A stretch of DNA of 64,000 nucleotides from Ooceraea biroi. Its lineage: Eukaryota; Arthropoda; Insecta; Hymenoptera; Formicidae. A model generated the notes under the pieces. That model ran no database searches. It worked only from the letters and a program-made list of their open reading frames with translations, and was not told the origin of the DNA. The DNA lies in the NCBI RefSeq assembly GCF_003672135.1, contig NC_039519.1:4960001-5024000 (forward strand), given 5' to 3'. Positions 28,201 through 40,200 of the stretch are shown in pieces (the first letter of the stretch is position 1; every line of letters starts with the position of its first letter). A program made the translations under genes and the position numbers.

Positions 28201-31200
28201 ATGATGGCGAAGATTCATCTGATGGGATTCGATGAAACCTTGAAGCACCGCGTAAGGAACGACTTGGAGAGCGAAGAGTTTCCAGAGTATCTCATGGTGG
28301 ATGTCCCCGATAAGCTCCCGAAGAAAAATATCACAAAGAAATTGTCTCAAGCTCAAGCGCGACTTGAACGATTCAAAAATACGATTGCCAAGAACAACAT
28401 GCCGAAACAACCGATTTCGAGCAGCAATGTGATAAGGAAGCAAATGGAGTCTGCAAGATCGAATTCCCAGTAAGTAAACCGAATTTTCAATTGGACGATA
28501 TTCCGAATGTTAAAATTTCAAGATCTGATATTTGGTATCGCTTTCCTTTAATATCGAACATATAATTACGCAGAAAGAAATCAATTCTTCAAAATATATT
28601 TTTTTACGACACAGACTATTCAGGAAGAGTATTAAATAAAATAAAATACGTTCTCTGTAATAATGCTGAACTAAATATAAATTGTTTTCTAACACGTCAT
28701 AATTAACTTTTGGTAATTGATTTACATGACGTACTGCACAAATTGAATCCATTAGGAGCCACAGTGAAATCTACGTTGAAATTAAAATAAAATGCAAAAT
28801 TGGGAATTGATTTCTTTTTCTGCAATTACATTCAATTATCGCTTTTAATATAATTGTCTGTTAATCGCTTTTAAGATAATTGTACTATAGATAAAATAGT
28901 TTATAGAGAACAATATATTACAAGTTTCGATGGATCCATTAAGTTTCGATTAAATTAATAGGACACTTTATTGTGTGTGTGTCGATATCGGAAACCGAAA
29001 TTCAGTTCGTTATTTATGTAGCTGCAAATAATTGCGGGTCTCTAAATCGACAACAATCGCTAACAATTCGCCGTTGCTTGCCAGAATTAATTTCACGCCA
29101 CGTAGTTGCAATATAGCTATCCTCGACTATTATAAATATACTGCGCTAACAATGTGCATCATAAGGAATCCGAAAAGACAAGTGGATTTCAAGACGAGTT
29201 AATATATCACACGATTGTCTTTGTTCTAATATACGTTCACCTAACCCTGCCTCATCACTGTAAATTAAAGCAAATATTTCAAAAAGAAAAGGACAGACGG
29301 TGGATGACTAATTCGCAGAGCCGCGAATATTAAATAAATGAGCATTCAGAAGATGATTAATTCAATTAATCCAATGTGCAAGGAACGCAAACGGTTCCAA
29401 TTTGAAGATGTGCCAAACCATCCAAGCTTAATTATTTCTGTACATATGCGTCCATTTAACCGAGATTAATTTACGCGAGATGTAACACCGGGTTGCGACA
29501 GGAGTAACTAGCGCAACATCAAAAACGCTAATCAGCTTGGGCGCTGAACCGAGATGAGGTCGACCGCTGTAAGAAAAACTACAACATACATGCATTTCTT
29601 AGTGAGTTTGCTTCAAAACCGTATTTCTATATTTGCTTTCCCGACTGTGCGTTCTCAGAGGGAACAAGATCGCTGGGACTTCCCCAACGAGCGCGAGAAG
29701 CGGAAGCTGGACATCAGAGCGCAGTCAAAGGATTCTCGCGAATATGAAGAATCCTCTACTGGCTGAAACTCGTATGTTTGACGGAATGAGCAAGGAGCGA
29801 AGGAGGAGTTCAGACGTAGAGACGTTCAGCCGAAAAGACGGTTCAGAAATCTCCTCGAGAGAATTCACGAAAGTGAGAACTTATCCTAGAAAGAATGAGT
29901 TTAAATCACTGACGTCTGATGGGAAAATATTTATAAGACGTAGCCCGAGTCCACAATTCTATTGTGCAGAACCTGAGAGATCTGGCACGACCATGAGCAT
30001 TGATCGGAGAAGCACCGATTCTAGATTAGCATCACCTGATCGGATGAAACGAAGCGCGAGTCCGCGGTTCTTTTCTAAAAAAAATGAGCGATCGGCTACA
30101 ACCATGAGCATTGATCGAGCAACTAGTGGATCTAAGTCATCAGAGTGGGATAGCGAAGTATACGGAAAGCGGAGCATAAGTCCGCGATATCTTGACGTAG
30201 TGTCTCGACAAAATCCAAGAAGTGTCGCTAGAAAAGTCAATGGGGCTAAATCACCAGAATGGGATACGAGAAGCTCGAAAAGAAGCGCAAGCCCATTCTT
30301 TTCGCGAGAATCTGAACGATCCGCCACGGCCATGAGTACTGATGGAAGCACAACTAGACTTGAATCACCAAATTGGGACAGAAAAGTATTTGCAAAATCA
30401 GAAGCAATACCACAATATGCTTCGAAACACTACGAAAGATCCGAGACAAGTACGAGTACTGATCGAAAGTCTAATTTGTCAGAATCGCCATTATTTTATC
30501 GAGAGACAAAACGAAGCGTGAATCCGCCCTTTTTTCTCAAATTTGAGCAATCTCGTAAACATAAGTCTAATTCACCAATATGGAGTAAAGAAACTTTGCA
30601 GCGAAAGACTCTTGATCGAAAGACTCCAACTAAATCAGTATCATATGAAGAGGATATATTAAAAAGGCGAAGTTCAAGTCCGCAATTCTTTTGCAAAGAA
30701 TCCGAGCGTTCAGGAACAACTATGGCAATTGATCGCGCAAGAAGCGAATCTAAATCGCCGTCATATGATCGAGAAATAATAACAAGGCGAAGTTCAAGTC
30801 CGCAATTCTTTTGCAAAGAATCCGAGCGTTCAGGAACAACTATGGCAATTGATCGCGCAAGAAGCGAATCTAGATCGCCGTCATATGATCGAGAAATAAT
30901 AACAAGGCGAAGTTCAAGTCCGCAATTCTTTTGCAAAGAATCCGAGCGTTCAGGAACAACTATGGCAATTGATCGCGCAAGAAGCGAATCTAAATCGCCG
31001 TCATATGATCGAGAAATAATAACAAGGCGAAGTTCAAGTCCGCAATTCTTTTGCAAAGAATCCGAGCGTTCAGGAACAACTATGGCAATTGATCGCGCAA
31101 GAAGCGAATCTAGATCGCCGTCATATGATCGAGAAATAATAACAAGGCGAAGTTCAAGTCCGCAATTCTTTTGCAAAGAATCCGAGCGTTCAGGAACAAC

Positions 31201-34200
31201 TATGGCAATTGATCGCGCAAGAAGCGAATCTAGATCGCCGTCATATGATCGAGAAATAATAACAAGGCGAAGTTCAAGTCCGCAATTCTTTTGCAAAGAA
31301 TCCGAGCGTTCTGGGACAACTATGGCAATTGATCGCGCAAGAAGCGAATCTAGATCGCCGTCATATGATCGAGAAATAATAACAAGGCGAAGTTCAAGTC
31401 CGCAATTCTTTTGCAAAGAATCCGAGCGTTCTGGGACAACTATGGCAATTGATCGCGCAAGAAGCGAATCTAGATCGCCGTCATATGATCGAGAAATAAT
31501 AACAAGGCGAAGTTCAAGTCCGCAATTCTTTTGCAAAGAATCCGAGCGTTCAGGAACAACTATGGCAATTGATCGCGCAAGAAGCGAATCTAGATCGCCG
31601 TCATATGATCGAGAAATAATAACAAGGCGAAGTTCAAGTCCGCAATTCTTTTGCAAAGAATCCGAGCGTTCTGGACAACTATGGCCATTGATCGCGCAAG
31701 AAGCGAATCTAGATCGCCGTCATATGATCGAGAAATAATAACAAGGCGAAGTTCAAGTCCGCAATTCTTTTGCAAAGAATCCGAGCGTTCTGGGACAACT
31801 ATGGCCATTGATCGCGCAAGAAGCGAATCTAGATCGCCGTCATATGATCGAGAAATAATAACAAGGCGAAGTTCAAGTCCGCAATTCTTTTGCAAAGAAT
31901 CCGAGCGTTCTGGGACAACTATGGCAATTGATCGCGCAAGAAGCGAATCTAGATCGCCGTCATATGATCGAGAAATAATAACAAGGCGAAGTTCAAGTCC
32001 GCAATTCTTTTGCAAAGAATCCGAGCGTTCTGGGACAACTATGGCAATTGATCGCGCAAGAAGCGAATCTAGATCGCCGTCATATGATCGAGAAATAATA
32101 ACAAGGCGAAGTTCAAGTCCGCAATTCTTTTGCAAAGAATCCGAGCGTTCTGGGACAACTATGGCAATTGATCGCGCAAGAAGCGAATCTAAATCGCCGT
32201 CATATGATCGAGAAATAATAACAAGGCGAAGTTCAAGTCCGCAATTCTTTTGCAAAGAATCCGAGCGTTCAGGAACAACTATGGCAATTGATCGCGCAAG
32301 AAGCGAATCTAGATCGCCGTCATATGATCGAGAAATAATAACAAGGCGAAGTTCAAGTCCGCAATTCTTTTGCAAAGAATCCGAGCGTTCAGGAACAACT
32401 ATGGCAATTGATCGCGCAAGAAGCGAATCTAAATCGCCGTCATATGATCGAGAAATAATAACAAGGCGAAGTTCAAGTCCGCAATTCTTTTGCAAAGAAT
32501 CCGAGCGTTCTGGGACAACTATGGCAATTGATCGCGCAAGAAGCGAATCTAAATCGCCGTCATATGATCGAGAAATAATAACAAGGCGAAGTTCAAGTCC
32601 GCAATTCTTTTGCAAAGAATCCGAGCGTTCAGGAACAACTATGGCAATTGATCGCGCAAGAAACGAATCTAGATCGCCGTCATATGATCGAGAAATAATA
32701 ACAAGGCGAAGTTCAAGTCCGCAATTCTTTTGCAAAGAATCCGAGCGTTCAGGAACAACTATGGCAATTGATCGCGCAAGAAGCGAATCTAAATCGCCGT
32801 CATATGATCGGAGAATATTGATAAAAGAAAGTCCACAATATTTTAACAGAAAGTCTGGACAACAATATGCAATGACTACAGACATTGGTCAAGAATATGA
32901 CAAATCAAAACTAACTGGAAGTATACGCAACAAGCGCACCACAAGTCCGCAATTTTTTTGCAAAGAGACTAAAAACTCTGCTACAACGATGTTGATCGAA
33001 CCGAGATCGAGCACATCGGATTCATATGCCAAAGGCATATTGAAGCAGCGTAATTATCCAACTCTCACTTACAAGCAATCCACAAAATGTTTGCCATCAA
33101 TTAAAAGGAAAATGAATTCTACACAAAGTAGATACATCTCGAGCCCTTTGACTACTAAACGCGAAAGGAAGAGAAATTTAAAGGAAGACGAAATTTCCAT
33201 CGCAGAAACTCGTAGATCATCCAAGGCCTCGGAAACCTCCGCAACATCAGCCAGTTCCATCGTAAATCTGAAATACGGCTTGGAATTTGATAACATTTTT
33301 CAATCGGCAGAACTTGTTCGTAAGTTTATGAAATCCCAGAAGGGAGAACAGCGGCAGGTCCGTCAATCGCTTCCGAAACGCAATATCAAGAATGTGAACG
33401 CTCCAACTACAAAAGATATTCAATCGCGGAATCGATATAAAACTTCGCTGCTTTCCCGAAAGACGAGATCGCCATCGAAAGTAGAAATTGAAGATCAGAG
33501 GAGAACTACGCCGGAATCTCCGCGCAAGAGTATCACTCCAACAGAAGTCGACATGGAAATTCAAGAGATCACTATGACCGATCACCGTATCGATTGCAAC
33601 AGGCAACAAAATGTTGTGAGTCCGATATCAAAACGACAAATTAACGGAACATTCACGAGATCACTCGGCAACAAAACGAAATTCAAAACTTCTGTCACCT
33701 ATCCTGTTCGCAGAACGCATAGACAGAGAGCGTCCGTCTTGGGATCAAGTGTTTTTAGGAAGGAGAGCTCTTCTGGAGGAAGTAAGGATCTCCGACGCCA
33801 TCGAGATAGCGAGGGAAGTGCTATCAGCTTGAGCAGGCTCGATAACTGTAGTCCTGTGAGCAAAACTTCTCAGCATGTCATAGCTCGAGCTAAGGAAGAT
33901 AGAGCTCGAGAGAGCGACGCTAAGATATCTAAAACACGGAAGCAAACGTGGAACCAACCATTAAAAAATCGAACTGAATACATTGGAGTTCAGTCTAAGA
34001 AACACGATGAAGATCGACAGCGTGTGAGTTCTCGATCCCCAAATCTGATGCGGTATCGACCTACAGAAAATGGACTTCAAAGTTCGAAGACAACGTCTTC
34101 TCTTAAAAGAGAACAACATTCCGCTGTCTCGCCGATTTCGTGCGAGAACCAAAGCATGGGAATACGTGCAGAGTTTGACCAATCGCGAAGATCGCAGTCT

Positions 34201-37200
34201 ATGCAAGGTACGCTAAAACTCAAAGACTTATCTCCATCCGCAATCGACGAACGAGAATCGAAACGACAGTCAGAAGATAAGCAAGAAAATAGGGCGGTTG
34301 ATGAAGTCGACGCGAAATATCAAACAATAGTCGAAACTGCCTTAAATAAGAAGATGAAAGATCGTCGCAAAATTCTTGGCTCAAGTCCTGCTGATAGCAT
34401 CAGGAGTAAAGACGTTTTCCCTCGAAAAGGAGCGCGAGCTTCAACGAAGTCGATTCCTCCAAAGAAAACAATTCCGCCGAGGAAAGAATGTGGCAGGCAG
34501 CACGATATAAAGTCTAGCGCTTCATCGCGAGTTTTATCTCCGATACAAACTCCAAAAATTTCCCGCGGTACTGGTATCTTACAGATTTCAGTATCCCAGA
34601 GAGTCGTATCGAAAGGGGATCGAAGTTCTTCGCCCAAATTCTTGACGCACTCTGTCAAACACCATAAACCAAAAGGCGTTCTAGAAACGGTAGGATCGAG
34701 CGATAAAACGAATGTAGATCGTAGAATCGAAAAGTCGGACGATACCGCGAAGGAAATTCCAAAAGCGCTAGTGCAACGAGAGGACAAATCCGAAAGTGAT
34801 TTTGGAAGAATGGACTCCGTGGAGTCGGCATTGAAACGATTCGACTCGATAGGCGCGGAATTCGAACGTTCAAGCCCGGTAAGTTTTCGGGCGTCTCCAG
34901 AGATTTCATTGCAGACGAGGAACGTGAAAGTGGAAATCTCTGCTAAGGGACCAAACACTTCTCAAGAATCAACGATAGTGGATTCTCGTGAAGTAACGAA
35001 GGATACATTAAAATCTGCTCCCAAAAGTGCAATCGCTAAAGCCCTGAAAGTTAAGAATATTGAGCGTAAAAGTGATTTAAAGCTTCCCGGAAGAGAGATT
35101 TACTCTTCTAAAAGGCCAGCAAAACCCAGAAGCTTGATCGAAAGCAGACAGAGATCAACGCCAACGTGTAGGCGCCAATTATTTCGGTCTGATATGGAAA
35201 TCGTGATTCCAGAAGACCAACTACAATCGAGTCATGCAAAAGCGCGTAAGAAAGAGAATTACCCCTCCCTCGTAAATGTTGCATTTCGTGGAAACAAAGC
35301 GCTTTCAAAGACCAGGTCTCCCAAAACTCTTGATCGTGAGGTCGCGAAAAGATCGAGGAGGTTGGAGGAGACGTCAGGCTTTTACGTGCAACCGCTACGA
35401 TCCATTGAGGATATTCGAAAATCGATTCGTAAAAGTAAATACGAGCAAAGTAGATTAACCGCAGTGAAAGAGTCGAGGTCAGCAATTGCAAATCGGCGTT
35501 CAGCCTCGCGAGAAGGTATTGATGCGAAGGGATCAATCTCCGCGACCGATGCAGCCAGAAACGTATTTTCCGGAGGCGGTCCCGCCAGGTTGACTAAAGT
35601 TAAATCCCGTGTATCCAGGATCACGAAGAGCCCGAGCCCCGACGTAGCTGCGAGGAAGCAGCACGAAACGAACGCAACGCGAACGACTAGAGGAAACTTT
35701 CCATCGTCACCCTCCAAAAGTCCTGATATCGCTTCCAGGGTAAGTGTAATTGAAAAATTATATGCTATACAGGGTGTCCCGGGTTTTAACCGACAAACTG
35801 CGGGAGCATATTCTACTAGTGGAAGTAAGAAAAAATTCTTATATCGAGTTTCCTTAGAAATGCTTCATTACAAAGTTATAAACCAATATTGAAAAGAAAT
35901 ATGAGATAAGTAACAACGGAACATAGTGTAGAATTTGCAAGGTCGAAGATGTTTATGTTACGTGTATTCACGTGTATTCGTGTTCACTATGTTGAAACGA
36001 TTCAGTATGATTGTTACTTTCGCAACAGTAGCTGTTAGATTTCAATCGTCGTGTCAACTAGCAATTACTATCAGAATGCCAAAAGTGTTTTCAAATGAGG
36101 AATACACCGATATTCATTTCGTGTACGGATTCTGTGACGGAAATGCACGAGCTGCCGTACGAGAGTATCAACGTAGATTTCCTAACAGGAGAGTACCAGA
36201 TAGATTTAAAGCAACGAATTACTAATTCAGTTACTGAGATGCAACCAAATTTTCAGGAATGTCGTACTGTAACAAATTCTGTTCTACGTCGATGTCTAGC
36301 TTGTATCGATGCGCAAGGACAACATTTTGAAATGCGTCACTATATCATTGCGTAGATAATTTTTATTTTTGTGAAAAAATCCGTTGTTACTTATCTCATA
36401 TTTCTTTTCAATATTGGTTTATAACTTTGTAATAAAGCATTTCTAAGCAAACTCGAGATAAGAATTTTTTCTTATTTCCACTAGTAGAATATGCTCCCGC
36501 AGTTTGTCGGTTAAAACCCGGGACACCCTGTATATATATACATAATGATTAATTAATATGAATATTATAAACCAATATTGAAAAGAAATATGAGATAAGT
36601 AACAACGGAACATAGTGTAGAATTTGCAAAGTCGAAGATGTTTATGTTACGTGTATTCACGTGTATTCGTGTTCACTATGTTGAAACGATTCAGTATGAT
36701 TGTTACTTTCGCAACAGTAGCTGTTAGATTTCAATCGTCGTGTCAACTAGCAATTACTATCAGAATGCCAAAAGTGTTTTCAAATGAGGAATACACCGAT
36801 ATTCATTTCGTGTACGGATTCTGTGACGGAAATGCACGAGCTGCCGTACGAGAGTATCAACGTAGATTTCCTAACAGGAGAGTACCAGATAGATTTAAAG
36901 CAACGAATTACTAATTCAGTTACTGAGATGCAACCAAATTTTCAGGAATGTCGTACTGTAACAAATTCTGTTCTACGTCGATGTCTAGCTTGTATCGATG
37001 CGCAAGGACAACATTTTGAAATGCGTCACTAAATCATTGCGTAGATATTTTTTAGTTTTGTGACAAAATCCGTTGTTACTTGTCTCATATTTCTTTTCAA
37101 TATTGGTTTATAACTTTGTAATAAAGCATTTCTAAGCAAACTCGATATAAGAATTTTTTCTTATTTCCACTAGTAGAATATGCTCCCGCAGTTTGTCGGT

Positions 37201-40200
37201 TAAAACCCGGGACACCCTGTATATATACACATAATGATTAATTAATATGAATATTATAAACCAATATTGAAAAGAAATATGAGATAAGTAACAACGGAAC
37301 ATAGTGTAGAATTTGCAAGGTCGAAGATGTTTATGTTACGTGTATTCACGTGTATTCGTGTTCACTATGTTGAAACGATTCAGTATGATTGTTACTTTCG
37401 CAACAGTAGCTGTTAGATTTCAATCGTCGTGTCAACTAGCAATTACTATCAGAATGCCAAAAGTGTTTTCAAATGAGGAATACACCGATATTCATTTCGT
37501 GTACGGATTCTGTGACGGAAATGCACGAGCTGCCGTACGAGAGTATCAACGCAGATTTCCCAACAGGAGAGTACCAGATAGATTTAAAGCAACGAATTAC
37601 TAATTCAGTCACTGAGATGCAACCAAATTTTCAGGAATGTCGTACTGTAACAAATTCTGTTCTACGTCGATGTCTAGCTTGTATCGATGCGCAAGGACAA
37701 CAGTTTGAAATGCGTCACTATATCATTGCGTAGATAATTTTTATTTTTGTGAAAAAATCCGTTGTTACTTATCTCATATTTCTTTTCAATATTGGTTTAT
37801 AACTTTGTAATAAAGCATTTCTAAGCAAACTCGAGATAAGAATTTTTTCTTATTTCCACTAGTAGAATATGCTCCCGCAGTTTGTCGGTTAAAACCCGGG
37901 ACACCCTGTATATATATACATAATGATTAATTAATATGAATATTATAAACCAATATTGAAAAGAAATATGAGATAAGTAACAACGGAACATAGTGTAGAA
38001 TTTGCAAGGTCGAAGATGTTTATGTTACGTGTATTCACGTGTATTCGTGTTCACTATGTTGAAACGATTCAGTATGATTGTTACTTTCGCAACAGTAGCT
38101 GTTAGATTTCAATCGTCGTGTCAACTAGCAATTACTATCAGAATACCAAAAGTGTTTTCAAACGAGGAATACACCGATATTCATTTCGTGTACGGATTCT
38201 GTGACGGAAATGCACGAGCTGCCGTACGAGAGTATCAACGTAGATTTCCTAACAGGAGAGTACCAGATAGATTTAAAGCAACGAATTACTAATTCAGTCA
38301 CTGAGATGCAACCAAATTTTCAGGAATGTCGTACTGTAACAAATTCTGTTCTACGTCGATGTCTAGCTTGTATCGATGCGCAAGGACAACATTTTGAAAT
38401 GCGTCACTAAATCATTGCGTAGATAATTTTTAGTTTTGTGAAAAAATCCGTTGTTACTTATCTCATATTTCTTTTCAATATTGGTTTATAACTTTGTAAT
38501 AAAGCATTTCTAAGCAAACTCGATATAAGAATTTTTTCTTATTTCCACTAGTAGAATATGCTCCCGCAGTTTGTCGGTTAAAACCCGGGACACCCTGTAT
38601 AATCGAGAGATTGCTTGCGAGTGAGCAGAAGCAATAAACTGTGTCTGTACAATTAGTTATTTATCTTCCATTCCGTTTATAATATTTACGGACATCTTAT
38701 CTCCATTTGTTATAATAGTGTAATATTAATAAATAATTAGATATGACGTGATGACGGAGATAATGTACTTTGGAGCGTAATTCTAAAATGTAATTTTCGT
38801 TTGTTCTGTTAACGTGCACTCACCGATTCGAAGAATCAAGAAACGAAGCCTTCGAGGAAGTCAGTGGTCGCAAAGGGCGCAGATTCGATCGGAAGTAAGG
38901 CGGCCGCAACCGCAGCGGTCGATGTAGCCGATGGTGTCGTTCTCCAAAATGGTTCGCTCCACGAATCCCAGACAAAGAAATCCGACGCCTTTGTAATCGA
39001 CTTCGACGATCAACCGCCGAAAGAAAGTGACACGGTGCCGTCGAAAAAGCTGCCAGTGAGAAAACCTTCTAGCGATGTAAGACTGATTCTTTTTACTGAA
39101 ATCCAGTCCGAGCATTATTTCAAGCTGTTTTTGTTGCGTGGTCCAAGCGGGATGCTGGGCGGACAGTGAAGATCCATTTTATGGGCTTCGCGTCACCTGG
39201 AACTGACCGTTACAGATGCAATGAATAAAATGTGAAATATTGCGCATTTTACATATATCAAACTATAAAATCCAAGTCAGAATCCTGAAATTGAAATTAA
39301 ATCTGCACAATGTAGCAAAATCACTAAGTGTTTTCTTGATTGTAAAAAATTGTTGACAGTTATTATATTACTTTTTACACAAAGTAAAATTCAATATCAA
39401 ATGTGTTTCTTTCGTAATGTTTTTGCTACATTTATTTCGACTATCGTTATAATAACGCTGCGTATCAATATGTACATCAATTATCTTACAATTTGAGGGT
39501 TTAATTTTAGAGAGTTTTATTATTAATAAACAGTTTATTTTAATATCATTGCCGTTATAAAATTGAAATAAATTTATATTTATTCGATCCAATCGTAACG
39601 TGTCAGCAGTGAAAAAAGACAGTGCAAGAATAACGCTCTCTGAAATGCAGCGCCAAAATAAAATGTCGCCTTTCTCATGACGCAAATCCCGACGACTAGT
39701 TAATCGTGCATGGATTTTCTGTCTCTATCCCAAATTGAAATTCATATTGTGCATACACAAAAATCAATCAGTGAACGCCAGTCAGGTATTTGATACAAAA
39801 CTGAATCATATTGCTGCAGTCCTTTCACGGCTATGTAATTCACTTCGCAAACAATTCAGCAATTAGAGTCCATTTGCAAATGTAATTTTACTCCGAAAAT
39901 CAAGAAAGCTCGCGCGTAATGTTATTTTAAAAATTTGATGAAAAGATAGCACTAATGAAGACAATTGATACGTTTATATTACGCGTTATATAAAGTAGAA
40001 TTATATCTAATAATCTTAATAACCCAAATTTTTACATCATTATAAAAAATTAATTTTTCAGCTGCAAATGCACTTCAAAATGTACATTTTGTAAACAATA
40101 TACATAATACATATGTATATTTTATTTGTCAATTTATGTTTAAAAGCAGCAGACAACTTCCCGTGGATCCGGTCGACCAATCTCGTCATCGAGTTCTAGT

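Larger units (their letters stand above)
35770..38597 (+). mobile_element. Tandem array of a DUF4817-type transposon deletion derivative
   Basis: The array is flanked by TA (35768-35769 and 38598-38599). Its outer inverted repeats are about 150 bp (35770-35919 and 38448-38597), beginning CAGGGTGTCCCGGGTTTTAA. It contains four copies with an exact 689-bp period. Only the first has the complete left inverted repeat; copies 2-4 begin about 105 bp inside it and are preceded by a 36-bp AT-rich spacer. The array lies in intron 5 of the host gene, in the same orientation. Confidence 0.92.

Noticed and set aside
30496..32885. Two long minus-strand open frames (386 and 431 codons) across the coding repeat
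   Set aside because: They are the complement of the 120-bp repeat, which has no stop in that frame. They break at the same one-base deletion and have no start context or domain.
36095..36355. Second-frame 86-codon open frame in the DUF4817 derivative as a separate gene
   Set aside because: Its first half is the shifted reading of the DUF4817 domain. Only the last part corresponds to the transposase tail.
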